Positions 47,769 through 56,175 of a stretch of DNA of 64,000 nt are shown piece by piece. A model generated the notes under the pieces. That model searched no databases. It was not told the DNA's origin and was given only the letters and a program-made list of their open reading frames with translations. Position 1 is the first letter of the stretch. Each line of letters begins with the position of its first letter. Source of the DNA: Secundilactobacillus angelensis. Its GTDB lineage: Bacteria > Bacillota > Bacilli > Lactobacillales > Lactobacillaceae. Where the stretch lies: the NCBI RefSeq assembly GCF_012641075.1, contig NZ_JAAXLJ010000006.1:90184-154183 (forward strand), written 5' to 3'. The translations under genes and the position numbers were made by a program.

Positions 47769-48761
47769 TCACGGATTTGTCGTACTTAACCCCAAGTTAG
47801 TACGTAATTCATTTGATACACGTGCACGTTCAGTCGAAGAAACCACTTCAAACGATTGTCCACCTAACATCTCGGTCTTGCCTTGGGCATGATCAGATGT
47901 GGTGTTCTTGCCAGCATTCCGATAATTTAATGCCAACCCTAACATATCGCTACGCGTTAAATCGGTTTGCATTTCATCCGAAATTGCAACCAAGAAATCG
48001 TCATTCAAAACCGTTTTATATGAAATCGACTTCTTCAACAAGGCTGAAATAATCAGGCGCTGTCGTTCTTGACGGCCATAATCACCGCGAGGATCATCAT
48101 ATCTCATTCTTGAGAACTTCAACGCCTTATTCCCATTCAAGTGATACTTCTGCCCCTTAGTGAAAGTGGCACCTTCATAACTAAATGAAAGTGGTGAAAC
48201 AACATCAACCCCACCGACTTTATCAATCGCCTTTTCAAGACCACCCATGTTGACCAACAGATAGTAATCAATTGGCACGTTCAAATACTTCTGAACCGTG
48301 GCAATCGTTTCCTTAGTGCCACCATAGGTATAAGCCGCATTGATCTTAGCTGGTGAATACTTAGCATACCCAGGCAAGTTAACCTTCATATCACGAGGAA
48401 GACTCACCATCGTGGACTTATTAGTCTTAGGATTAATGGTCATTACCATGATCGTATCGGTACGGCCCTTATATGAACGACCTAACGCTCCAGTATCCGT
48501 CCCAAGTAGCAGGATCGAAACCGGCTTTTTACTTGAGATCACCTTAGAAGCATTCCGTAGTTTAGGCGCTCCTGATGGCTGATAAACCACCTTAGACGTC
48601 TCAGACAGCTTGTGCCAAGCATAAGCCACATAACCACCCGCAGCCACAACAATAATAGCAATTAAAATCAGAATCGCGTTTCGCACACGATGGTGACGGT
48701 GATGATGGTGGTGATGCTGATGATTCGTTGCTTGATGTAATTCTTTGTTATCTTCGCTCAT
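47769..48761 (-). CDS. LytR-CpsA-Psr (LCP) family glycopolymer transferase
   Basis: LCP enzymes attach teichoic acids or capsule polymers to peptidoglycan outside the membrane. The 330 aa protein has a His-rich cytoplasmic start (HQATNHQHHHHHHRHHR), one helix at about 28-48 and the LCP domain: LLLGTDTGALGRSYKGRTDTIMV, SLPRDMKV, and KALKFSRMRYDDPRGDYGRQERQ, with the polyprenyl-phosphate-binding arginines. Located just upstream of wzd, it probably anchors the exopolysaccharide. The natural histidine run could bind metals. Confidence 0.93.
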   Translation of the reverse strand: MSEDNKELHQATNHQHHHHHHRHHRVRNAILILIAIIVVAAGGYVAYAWHKLSETSKVVYQPSGAPKLRNASKVISSKKPVSILLLGTDTGALGRSYKGRTDTIMVMTINPKTNKSTMVSLPRDMKVNLPGYAKYSPAKINAAYTYGGTKETIATVQKYLNVPIDYYLLVNMGGLEKAIDKVGGVDVVSPLSFSYEGATFTKGQKYHLNGNKALKFSRMRYDDPRGDYGRQERQRLIISALLKKSISYKTVLNDDFLVAISDEMQTDLTRSDMLGLALNYRNAGKNTTSDHAQGKTEMLGGQSFEVVSSTERARVSNELRTNLGLSTTNP

Positions 48762-48938
48762 GTTTCACGTTCTCCCGATTCCACCTCAAACGATGGTTTT
48801 TAGAATAGATACATAACACAACATAGCATACTGTACATTTTTCCACTTTATCTACATGACGTCAAGGTTACAAAAACCGCTAGACGGTAACATTCGTATT
48901 TGTACAACTCGGTAGTGTTGAAGAATTGGACTTAGCAA

Positions 48939-49898
48939 CTATTTTTCCGCTTGCTGGTTCGCATACACCCCGGCACCAATCATCCCTGCCCACGGGCCTA
49001 ATTCTGCGGGTACGAGATCACAAACGTCTCTGGCAACCTTCAAGGCATGTCCAGCAATGACTTCTTTGGTGGATTTCAACAGTCGCTCACCTGCGGCTGC
49101 CACTCCACCACCGATGATCAGGCGTTCTGGATTGAACATGTTAATGGCTGAGGATAGACCGTAACCTAGGATTTCGCCAGTTTCTTGCATAACCTTTCTG
49201 GCTACCTGATCATCTTGATCATAGGCATCCGACACCATCTTGGCAGTTATCTGACTCTCATCACCCTGAATCCACTCAGAGATTACGCTTGTCTCACCAG
49301 CGGCTAAATGCTCCTGCACAGTCTTGACCATTCCTCTGGCAGACACGTACCGCCCCAGACAGCCAGAACTACCGCAAGCACACGGGCGACCGTGACGATA
49401 CATATTCAAGTGACCTAACTCAGCCGCAGAATTGGATTTGCCATACATCATGCGCCCATCCGTAATCATGGCAGCGCCTAGACCAGTGCCTAGTGTCACC
49501 ATGAGCACATCTTGTTTGCCTTTGCCAGCACCCAGTTGCCACTCGCCGTAAAGGTTAACCCGTACGTCGTTATCCATATAAGTCGGCACGTGGAATTCAT
49601 TTTCAATCAGCTGCACCACTGGGACGTTGGACCAGTTGGCAAAGTTGGGTGAAAAGATGGATAACCCTTTTTGGATGTTCATTTGACCAGGGACGCCGAT
49701 TCCGATGGCTTTAATCTGATCCGTGCCGGTTTGGGTCTGCACCAGCAACTGTTTCACACCAGCAATCAGGTTCGTCATGACGCGATTGCTATCTGTCTCC
49801 GATTCAGTGGGGACTTTCAGTTTTTCTTGAACAGTTAAATCATTTTTCAGGAGACCAATTTTAATGTTAGTGCCTCCCAGATCGATTCCAAGATACAT
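48939..49898 (-). CDS. glk: ROK-family glucokinase
   Basis: The enzyme phosphorylates glucose to glucose-6-phosphate. The 319 aa protein has the ATP motif GIDLGGTNIKIGLL at 3-16, ELGHLNM and the zinc site CACGSSGCLGRY, where the usual final glutamate of CxCGxxGCxE is glycine. There is no N-terminal helix-turn-helix, so it is a kinase rather than a repressor. An IS3-type element is inserted 77 bases upstream of its start and may affect expression. Confidence 0.9.
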   Translation of the reverse strand: MYLGIDLGGTNIKIGLLKNDLTVQEKLKVPTESETDSNRVMTNLIAGVKQLLVQTQTGTDQIKAIGIGVPGQMNIQKGLSIFSPNFANWSNVPVVQLIENEFHVPTYMDNDVRVNLYGEWQLGAGKGKQDVLMVTLGTGLGAAMITDGRMMYGKSNSAAELGHLNMYRHGRPCACGSSGCLGRYVSARGMVKTVQEHLAAGETSVISEWIQGDESQITAKMVSDAYDQDDQVARKVMQETGEILGYGLSSAINMFNPERLIIGGGVAAAGERLLKSTKEVIAGHALKVARDVCDLVPAELGPWAGMIGAGVYANQQAEK

Positions 49899-50029
49899 CT
49901 GCTGTCACCTACTTGTAAGCGTTTGACCCGATAATAACATAATTACTGCTAGAACTAAAAAGACCAACCCATCATTGAAGTGCTCCATAATAGTTAGACA
50001 AGAAATCTAACTACTATGGAGCACTTTTT

Positions 50030-50578
50030 ATGACCAAATATTCTACTAAGTTCAAAATAAAAATCGTTAAAGAATACTGGCTGGGTGGGATGACTTTACA
50101 TGATCTAATGCTGAAATACTCGATTCCAACCGCTATAATTATTCGACGCTGGGTAAAACAAGCAGATGAACACGGTTTGGAATCTCTAAAAGTAAAATAC
50201 AATAAACGGACATATCCACAATCTTTCAAACTAGACGTGGTAAACTATGTGAACACGAATGAAGTTAGCCAGTTGCAGGCAGCCGCACACTTTGGAATAT
50301 CGGCAAGTCAGGTAAACTCTTGGTGTCGAATTTTCCAGGAAACTGGTGTGACCGGGCTTCGTGATAAACCCCGAGGGAGACCTACTCACATGGTAAAATC
50401 AAAGAACCGTAAAGCAATCAAACGACTTAAACCAACGGCTGAGGAAAAGTACAAAGAAGAAATCATGAACCTCAAAGCCGAATTACATCAAGCAGAGATG
50501 GAACGTGATATTTTAAAAGTGTTGGCGACCATAAAGAAGGATCAGAAGAACCAAAGGATTCCACGGAAGAAACGTTAA
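50030..50578 (+). CDS. IS3-family transposase OrfA
   Basis: The 182 aa OrfA is the DNA-binding subunit: two helix-turn-helix units (about 5-50, TKFKIKIVKEYWLGGMTLHDL; about 65-110, AAAHFGISASQVNSWCRIF) and a C-terminal leucine-zipper-like helix (EEIMNLKAELHQAEMERDILK). It ends in frame zero after the TTTAAAA slip site. Alone it would act as a repressor; fused to OrfB it is the transposase. Confidence 0.92.
   Translation: MTKYSTKFKIKIVKEYWLGGMTLHDLMLKYSIPTAIIIRRWVKQADEHGLESLKVKYNKRTYPQSFKLDVVNYVNTNEVSQLQAAAHFGISASQVNSWCRIFQETGVTGLRDKPRGRPTHMVKSKNRKAIKRLKPTAEEKYKEEIMNLKAELHQAEMERDILKVLATIKKDQKNQRIPRKKR
50512..50518 (+). other. Programmed -1 ribosomal frameshift heptamer
   Basis: In orfA the codons TTA AAA form the classic slippery heptamer T TTA AAA. 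A -1 slip places the ribosome in the orfB frame, which is open from 50509, giving a single OrfAB transposase. Confidence 0.75.
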
Positions 50579-50595
50579 ACAGTCGAGCTAAAGCA

Positions 50596-51450
50596 TTGAT
50601 TGTGAACTCTTTACGGTCGCAATACGGACTCCAGGAACTACTAAATCAAATTAAGCTACCACGCGCCACTTATTACGATCAGTTGAAACGAATTAAGAAA
50701 CCCGATAAGTACGCCGAAGTAAAATCGTTCATTATACACACTTATCATGATAGTTTCGAAACCTATGGTTATCGAAGAATCCATGCGAAAGCAATTAAAG
50801 CCGGTTTCCACTATGCCGCTGAAACGATTCGTTGTTTAATGAGTACCCTAGGGTTAAAAGTTTCAATTTACTCTAAACACACTTCCAGATATTCATCTTA
50901 TAAAGGTCAAGTAGGTAGAATCGCACCAAATGTCCTAAAACGGGATTTCAACGCTATCCAACCATTAACAGTCTTTCACACCGATGTCACTCAGGTACGT
51001 TTAAATAACGGCCAATGGGGGTATTTGTCTTGTATTACTGACCAAGCCAGTGGTGAAGTTGTCGCTGCCCGGGTGGGTAGCTCAGCTAACAATCGATTGA
51101 TACAGGACACTCTTCACGATTTACAAGAACGGATCATTCCAACAGTCAGCCCAATCTTACATTCTGATCAGGGCTGGCAGTATCAGCAAAAGAGCTATCG
51201 AGCTACTTTAAAGAATGCACATATTACTCAAAGCATGTCCCGTAAGGGCAACTGCCACGATAATGCACCGATTGAGAGTTTCTTTAACTTATTAAAACGT
51301 GAATGCCTGAACCGATCTAAAATTGAAGACATTAAACAACTAAAAAAGCTTGTCTCTGATTACACTCATTGGTTTAACTATGAACGTATTTCCATGAACA
51401 AAAATGGTCTGACACCTGTCGAATACAGGAATGAGACCATCACAAAATAA
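50596..51450 (+). CDS. IS3-family transposase OrfB (DDE integrase domain)
   Basis: The 284 codons from the internal GTG/ATT-rich start carry the retroviral integrase-like core: HTDVTQV (first Asp), LHSDQGWQYQ (second Asp) and NAPIESFF (Glu), all intact, preceded by an HTH_21 segment (SFETYGYRRIHAKA). The frame is open from 50509, so the true product is likely the frameshifted OrfAB protein. Confidence 0.92.
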   Translation: MIVNSLRSQYGLQELLNQIKLPRATYYDQLKRIKKPDKYAEVKSFIIHTYHDSFETYGYRRIHAKAIKAGFHYAAETIRCLMSTLGLKVSIYSKHTSRYSSYKGQVGRIAPNVLKRDFNAIQPLTVFHTDVTQVRLNNGQWGYLSCITDQASGEVVAARVGSSANNRLIQDTLHDLQERIIPTVSPILHSDQGWQYQQKSYRATLKNAHITQSMSRKGNCHDNAPIESFFNLLKRECLNRSKIEDIKQLKKLVSDYTHWFNYERISMNKNGLTPVEYRNETITK

Positions 51451-51507
51451 ATTATTTAAATCTGTCTAACTTTTTTGTAGCACTTCATCATGAGCTGATC
51501 TTCAGTA

Positions 51508-52416
51508 TTAAGATTTCTTCTTAGATTGGTCTTCCTTACGCAGTCTATCGGCTGTATCCAGAATATATTGACGCAATTCATCCTTGATTTCAGGATGCTT
51601 TAACCCATATTCCACGTTAGTTCTGACGTAGCCGAACTTGTTACCAACATCGTAACGTTCACCCTTAAATTCGTGGGCAAAGACGCGCTGGGTCTGGTTC
51701 AAGGTATCAATGGCATCCGTCAGTTGAACTTCGCCACCCTTACCTGGCTTCTGTCTAGCCAAAATATTGAAGATTTCAGGTGTCAGCAAATACCGACCAA
51801 TAATTGCTAAATCACTTGGGGCGTCGTCAACGGCTGGTTTTTCAACGAACCGGTTAACGTTATAGAGCCCGTCATCCACTTCGTTTTGAGGATCAATAAC
51901 CCCATATGCGGATACTTCATCATGAGGCACCTTCTTAACAGCTAAGATTGATGAATGGGTCTTCTCGTATTCATTGATCAACTGCTTGGTCAGCGGCACT
52001 TCATCGTTCATCAAATCGTCACCAAGCATAACCACGAATGGTTCGTCCGCGATAAATGACTTGGCATAACGAATGGCGTCTCCTAAACCATTAGGATATG
52101 GCTGACGAATGTAGTACAGATTCATCCCAGCTGCAGCAGTGGTCTCTTGGACAAGGTTCAACAGCTTAGTCTTCCCCTTCTCCTTCAAATTCTGTTCCAA
52201 TTCGGGTGCAGAATCAAAGTGATCCTCAATGGAACGTTTTTGTTTCCCCTCAATGATCAAAATATCTTCAATCCCGCTGGCCTTTGCTTCTTCAACAATG
52301 AATTGAATTGTTGGTTTATCCACAATTGGCAGCATTTCCTTAGCAAGCGCTTTCGTTGCTGGCAGGAATCGAGTCCCTAAACCAGCCGCCGGAATCACGG
52401 CTTTACGTACTTTCAT
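51508..52416 (-). CDS. galU: UTP--glucose-1-phosphate uridylyltransferase
   Basis: The enzyme makes UDP-glucose for polysaccharide and teichoic acid glycosylation. The 302 aa protein starts [34 protein letters not shown], the nucleotidyltransferase signature, with the [14 protein letters not shown] and FVEKP segments. It lies upstream of the IS element and the polysaccharide cluster and is a natural supplier of UDP-sugars to it. Start ATG after GGAGATTCAAGC. Confidence 0.97.
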   Translation of the reverse strand: MKVRKAVIPAAGLGTRFLPATKALAKEMLPIVDKPTIQFIVEEAKASGIEDILIIEGKQKRSIEDHFDSAPELEQNLKEKGKTKLLNLVQETTAAAGMNLYYIRQPYPNGLGDAIRYAKSFIADEPFVVMLGDDLMNDEVPLTKQLINEYEKTHSSILAVKKVPHDEVSAYGVIDPQNEVDDGLYNVNRFVEKPAVDDAPSDLAIIGRYLLTPEIFNILARQKPGKGGEVQLTDAIDTLNQTQRVFAHEFKGERYDVGNKFGYVRTNVEYGLKHPEIKDELRQYILDTADRLRKEDQSKKKS

Positions 52417-52544
52417 GCTTGAATCTCCTCTATTTAACAGAATGGTGCTGATTACAGCTATGGTACATTTTACACTATGTAGGCTGAAATGGGGCTAATT
52501 TTACCAAATCTTCACTTTCATCACCCTTGCAGCTTAATGATTGA

Positions 52545-53453
52545 CTAGTCAGCGACACCCGCTAATTGTTGAAAGATGCCTCTGACCCACTGGGAGTCGC
52601 CACCCTCTTGATATTGCTGTTCCAAGGCGGCATAACGCAGTTTCGGGAACTCATACCAGTCGTGGGTCTTCAGTTCACTCAGCATTTCTTCGGTGCCCTT
52701 CTCAACGCCATGCAAGATTCGCTTCACCCGGTCAGCCCGCATATATCCTGCTCGCTGAATAAAGCTGAAGAAGGCCATGAGCGTTGGCTTGATCAGCTGG
52801 TAATCCTGTTTTTTGAACAGTAATCCCGGAAAGAGGTTTCCCAGCAAAGCTTCCACGTCATGCATCCCGGTGTTCTTAATCGTCTTACGTTGCCGGTTGT
52901 ACAGCGCGTCAGCAAAGATCATGATGTAAATCTGCAATTCACTGGCGTCCACCTGATGCAACAGTGGTGCACACTCTGATGAGCCAATGAATTCGGCAAA
53001 CCACTGTTCAACGTATTCCCGCACGGAATTACTGGTGGCCTGCTGCCATTCCGGTAGTGATTCCTCGGCCCCATAGGGTAACAAGTACGCCGTGGTCACT
53101 GGCAACATCAAGGCGGTGAGTTGATCATAGTCCATCTTGATCCGTTTCGTGTTGGCTTCAAACATCAAAAAGGTCATGGTGGATTCGTAAAGCTGCGAGG
53201 TCTGCAAAACCGGCATTTCTTCCTGGTAGGCACTACTCAAAAACCGGTATAGTCCCAGATGGATACTGCCAGCATTCCACCGAATGAATGGCACCTGAAC
53301 CTTTTGGGCCATTAACTTGAAGAAGCCTTGCACCGCAACACTCATTTTTGCCAAATCAAAAGAGTTGCTCAGCTGCTGCTGAATCAAAAAATGCACGCAG
53401 CCGCCCCACTCTTTTTGAAAGTCCTCTTCGTAATCCTCCGTCTGTGCGGCCAT
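52545..53453 (-). CDS. Hypothetical cytoplasmic protein
   Basis: I do not recognise this 302 aa protein. It has no signal peptide or membrane helix, is rich in aromatic residues and predicted alpha-helical, and opens with an acidic stretch (EDYEEDFQKEW). Segments such as LPVTTAYLLPYGAEESLPEW and GNLFPGLLFKKQDY match no motif I know. It is monocistronic, with ATG after ACGGAGATAGAAA. Confidence 0.7.
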   Translation of the reverse strand: MAAQTEDYEEDFQKEWGGCVHFLIQQQLSNSFDLAKMSVAVQGFFKLMAQKVQVPFIRWNAGSIHLGLYRFLSSAYQEEMPVLQTSQLYESTMTFLMFEANTKRIKMDYDQLTALMLPVTTAYLLPYGAEESLPEWQQATSNSVREYVEQWFAEFIGSSECAPLLHQVDASELQIYIMIFADALYNRQRKTIKNTGMHDVEALLGNLFPGLLFKKQDYQLIKPTLMAFFSFIQRAGYMRADRVKRILHGVEKGTEEMLSELKTHDWYEFPKLRYAALEQQYQEGGDSQWVRGIFQQLAGVAD

Positions 53454-53614
53454 TTTCTATCTCCGTTCCAGTAATGTTGTTGATTTGTGCTTATATTATA
53501 ACAAATTCGTATTAAAGCCAATCAGTGGTTACCTGCATTAGACGGGTTTGTCATCAAAGTGTAATCCTAGGCCGGTTGATTTATAATGGGACTGGTTATA
53601 AGGGGATGATAAAA

Positions 53615-54028
53615 ATGCGTCATAGTCGATTTGGGGAAGCATTTTCGGAAACGATTCAGTATCTCATCGCTAGTTTATTGGGACCGGTAAAGACACGTTC
53701 AAAGAGTTTAAAGCACACCGTCACCATTGATCATCAGCAATATCCATCGAAATACACGGTTGACCAGATTCGCCAGCGCTATGGGCTCCGTTACCAGACC
53801 AAGCGCATCAATCATCAAGTCGTTTACGTCAACCGGGTCTGGCTGTATGCCACCACCGCCCGTAGTGGCATCTGGGATTACAAGCACCCGACCAAGTCTA
53901 GCCAGGTGACACATAATGGCAGGTTCATCGTGTTTCGCACTTGGATGGGTGGCTCTTCTAGCACGCTGAACTATGTGAGCTTGGATACTGGCAAACGGTA
54001 TACGGCGCAGGTGGTTAATTTGAAGTAA
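53615..54028 (+). CDS. Hypothetical basic protein
   Basis: From the ATG at 53615 (after GGGGATGATAAAA) the product is 137 aa; the longer frame from 53525 has no ribosome binding site. It has a mildly hydrophobic start (FSETIQYLIASLLGPV) that is not a clear signal peptide, then a basic tyrosine-rich part with similarity in style to small secreted lactobacillus proteins. The function is unknown. Confidence 0.55.
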   Translation: MRHSRFGEAFSETIQYLIASLLGPVKTRSKSLKHTVTIDHQQYPSKYTVDQIRQRYGLRYQTKRINHQVVYVNRVWLYATTARSGIWDYKHPTKSSQVTHNGRFIVFRTWMGGSSSTLNYVSLDTGKRYTAQVVNLK

Positions 54029-54044
54029 TGTAAAACATCAAAAT

Positions 54045-54062
54045 TGTATCTCTTGAGATACA
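54045..54062. promoter_or_regulatory. Palindromic operator of the TAC operon
   Basis: TGTATCTC and GAGATACA form a perfect 8-bp inverted repeat around TT, just before the toxin gene and overlapping promoter-like elements (TTGTAT and TAGAAT). The HTH antitoxin would bind such a site. Confidence 0.6.
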
Positions 54063-54076
54063 TCTATGCTAGAATA

Positions 54077-54454
54077 ATGACAGATGCTAAAGTTTGGATG
54101 TGTAACACATTGAAAGATACAAATATCAAAGATATTGAAAAGATACTTGAAACAATCCGTAACCGCCGTAGTCAATGGCGACTAAGCTTACGTCGAAAAA
54201 ATCTACTCGGTCTTGCTGCTCTAGGTATTGATGAAGATATTGCTTTTGATGTGATTTATCAGAATTTAAAATATCAAGACTATGTTTCCGGCCCTGAGGC
54301 TGACAATAAAGGAGTACCTGGTAATGTCTGGATATTTGGTCTCAATATTTCTGATGTTCTATGTTATTTAAAATTTCAAGATAAGCCAAGTGGTATTGTC
54401 ATGTGGATCTCTTTACACCCTGCTGAGTATCCACTTACATTTCCATACAAATAG
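54077..54454 (+). CDS. MqsR-like toxin of a toxin-antitoxin-chaperone operon
   Basis: The protein (125 aa from this ATG; ATG 54098 is an alternative, and the TTG at 54044 falls in the operator) resembles MqsR mRNA interferases: LLGLAALGIDEDIAFDVI, DYVSGPEAD, the strand VLCYLKF and the C-terminal WISLHPAEYPLTFPYK, as in the MqsR group with the SFHxAExPL ending. Such RelE-fold toxins cleave mRNA. It is followed by an HTH antitoxin and a SecB-like gene. AT-rich bases suggest acquisition. No clear ribosome binding site precedes either ATG. Confidence 0.7.
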   Translation: MTDAKVWMCNTLKDTNIKDIEKILETIRNRRSQWRLSLRRKNLLGLAALGIDEDIAFDVIYQNLKYQDYVSGPEADNKGVPGNVWIFGLNISDVLCYLKFQDKPSGIVMWISLHPAEYPLTFPYK

Positions 54455-54493
54455 CATACAAGACATAAATTCTGAAAAAATGGAGGTACCATA

Positions 54494-55051
54494 ATGACAC
54501 TAAAAAAAGAATTTTATAATCCAGAATTGGAAACTACTGAATTGTACTCTGAAGTCTGGAAGCTGGAGATCGTTAATATCCGAGGTGTCGAGATAATAGT
54601 TAATAACCATTATTGGCAGGATGAAAATGGTGAGCTATGGGGCAATTTTGACGATCCAATGGAAAATGTTAGGAACACTTTTGATGCATATCGAAAAAAG
54701 CTAGACTATATGACTCCTGACGAAATTCGTGACTTACGACAGAAAATTGGTATGTCTGTTAGAGACTTTGCTAAAGCACTGGGTATTGCGCCATCAACAC
54801 TCACAGAAATTGAAAATTATAAGAGATTGCAAGTAAAGTATCAAGAAAACCTGTTTGAGGCAGCCAGAGGCCTTTATCAGAATGGCCAATCACTACAGCT
54901 CGTTAAAGAACTAAACAAACCAGATATTGAAAAATTGATAGAAAAAGATTTAAAACAGTCAAACTATAATTATAGTGAAAATTTATATCAAACATCTCAA
55001 CCTAAACAAAGCAACCAAGTATTTAAAAGTACGTTAGGAGATGCGGCATAA
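54494..55051 (+). CDS. HTH antitoxin with C-terminal chaperone-addiction-like tail
   Basis: The 185 aa protein has an N-terminal part (1-70: VEIIVNNHYWQDENGELWGNF), resembling the toxin-binding part of MqsA-type antitoxins but without zinc cysteines. An XRE-type HTH follows (about 75-130: LRQKIGMSVRDFAKALGIAPSTLTEIENY). A further 55 residues rich in Q, N and S (KQSNYNYSENLYQTSQPKQ) look disordered. In TAC systems such a tail is the site where the SecB-like chaperone binds and protects the antitoxin. The ATG follows TGGAGGTACCATA; the stop overlaps the next gene. Confidence 0.75.
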   Translation: MTLKKEFYNPELETTELYSEVWKLEIVNIRGVEIIVNNHYWQDENGELWGNFDDPMENVRNTFDAYRKKLDYMTPDEIRDLRQKIGMSVRDFAKALGIAPSTLTEIENYKRLQVKYQENLFEAARGLYQNGQSLQLVKELNKPDIEKLIEKDLKQSNYNYSENLYQTSQPKQSNQVFKSTLGDAA

Positions 55052-55464
55052 TGAGTGTTTTACAGTTTGATGGCTATAAAGTAACTAGTATGGAATATCA
55101 TCGTAATACAAATTTTGAGACACCAAAAGAACAGATCACCCTTGATCCAAAATTAAAAGCAGATCATGAAGTGAATGATAATCATATTAGTGTGACTCTT
55201 TCTCTCACGGTTGGTTCGCTGACAAAAAAATCTATTCCGTTCCAGGTTGATTGCTCAGTTGTTGGCAGTTTTACCTATAATCCAGAAGAGGATAAGTCAG
55301 AAATAGGTTTAGACGGCTTTATACGAGACAACACGGTAGCAATCCTTTATCCTTATGTTCGCGCGATTATTGCAACACTAACCACAACTTCAAACGAATT
55401 TCCCGGATACATTATGCCGACTATTAACGTCAGACAAGTCCTCAATCAGCAAAATGAAGATTAA
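55051..55464 (+). CDS. SecB-like chaperone of the TAC operon
   Basis: The 137 aa protein has the SecB fold pattern: four beta strands (ISVTLSLTVGSLT, FQVDCSVVGSFTYN) and the C-terminal signature ILYPYVRAIIATLTTTSNEFPGYIMPTINV, which parallels LFPYARECITSMVSRGTFP of E. coli SecB. Firmicutes lack a housekeeping SecB. In TAC systems a SecB-like protein stabilises the antitoxin. Start and antitoxin stop overlap as TAATG, giving tight coupling. Confidence 0.78.
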   Translation: MSVLQFDGYKVTSMEYHRNTNFETPKEQITLDPKLKADHEVNDNHISVTLSLTVGSLTKKSIPFQVDCSVVGSFTYNPEEDKSEIGLDGFIRDNTVAILYPYVRAIIATLTTTSNEFPGYIMPTINVRQVLNQQNED

Positions 55465-55502
55465 AAGAATCGTCAGTCAATCTATCGGCTGACGATTCTT
55501 TT
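55463..55502. terminator. Bidirectional terminator between the TAC operon and copY
   Basis: A 14-bp perfect stem (55463-55476 and 55489-55502) with a 12-base loop and T/A runs on both sides lies between convergent genes. Confidence 0.9.
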
Positions 55503-55944
55503 AGTCACATTTCGCGTTATCGGGTAAACAGTCACAATCCACCTCTGTAGGTGCACTTTTTGCTTTCTCTGCTAAGACTGCCTGTAAATTTTGAATGTCT
55601 TTTTGCGTCAGGGTCACGTGGTCTACTAAATTCAGCAGCGTAGCCCCCTTTTTCATGGCACACAGGTGGTCAAAGAGTTGTTCGGCTGAGCCGTTCATAG
55701 CTTCTGTCTCACTGATGGTCGCTGTGTAACGGAACCGGCGATCCTCTTTTTCAGTCTTTAGCAGGCCCTTCTTCACCAGTCGACGCAACAGCGTTTTAAT
55801 CGTGGAGTCTGACCACGATCGCTTGGCCTGCATCAGATCAATCAGTTCACGGGAATAGATCTTGCCCTTAGTCCAGACGATCCGCATTAATTCCCACTCT
55901 GATGGTGTGATTTCTTGAATAGAATCCTGTACCGATTCGCTCAT
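55501..55944 (-). CDS. copY: CopY/BlaI-family transcriptional repressor
   Basis: The 147 aa winged-helix repressor has the CopY/BlaI N-terminal domain (ITPSEWELMRIVW, SDSTIKTLLRRLVKKGLL) and a short dimer helix. The C-terminus CDCLPDNAKCD resembles the copper-binding CxCxxxxCxC tail of CopY but has only three cysteines with altered spacing. A perfect cop-box-type site lies just upstream, so it autoregulates. No copper ATPase or chaperone gene adjoins it. Confidence 0.85.
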   Translation of the reverse strand: MSESVQDSIQEITPSEWELMRIVWTKGKIYSRELIDLMQAKRSWSDSTIKTLLRRLVKKGLLKTEKEDRRFRYTATISETEAMNGSAEQLFDHLCAMKKGATLLNLVDHVTLTQKDIQNLQAVLAEKAKSAPTEVDCDCLPDNAKCD

Positions 55945-55959
55945 GGTTATTCCTCCGTT

Positions 55960-55969
55960 TACATTTGTA
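55960..55969. promoter_or_regulatory. Cop box / BlaI-type operator
   Basis: TACATTTGTA matches the TACAnnTGTA consensus bound by CopY and BlaI/MecI repressors, 16 bases upstream of the copY start. Confidence 0.75.
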
Positions 55970-56101
55970 ACTCTAATAGCAGTTTATCATGTCACTGGTT
56001 CAAGTCAATCAATTAGGCTTTCATTTCCACTTTCTTAAAAGGTCACCAAGAACCATTATAATAGTATCTGCTACCCCGGTCTATACCTGAAGTCAATTTA
56101 A

Positions 56102-56129
56102 TTGTCATAGTCAATTATCTCCGTATAAT
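56102..56129 (+). promoter_or_regulatory. Promoter of the GAPDH gene
   Basis: TTGTCA and a perfect TATAAT are spaced by 16 bases, 47 bases before the start codon. Confidence 0.7.
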
Positions 56130-56175
56130 TAGCATCAAAGTTGCCAACAGGCGGCTAACTAAGGAGGAATTGATG

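Larger units (their letters stand above)
49976..51487 (+). mobile_element. Complete IS3-family (IS150-group-like) insertion sequence
   Basis: The 1512-bp element is bounded by 25-bp imperfect inverted repeats (49976-50000 and 51463-51487, 22 matches) that start TGAAGTGCT and end with CA. A 4-bp target duplication TCAT flanks it (49972-49975 and 51488-51491). It carries orfA and orfB in the IS3 arrangement with a -1 frameshift heptamer. The intact DDE residues and clean ends suggest a recent, possibly active insertion. Confidence 0.93.

Noticed and set aside
54044..54076. TTG at 54044 as toxin start
   Set aside because: It falls in the palindromic operator and promoter, with no ribosome binding site.
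55051..55464. Housekeeping SecB export chaperone
   Set aside because: It is encoded third in a toxin-antitoxin operon and Firmicutes lack the SecB pathway, so a TAC role is more likely.
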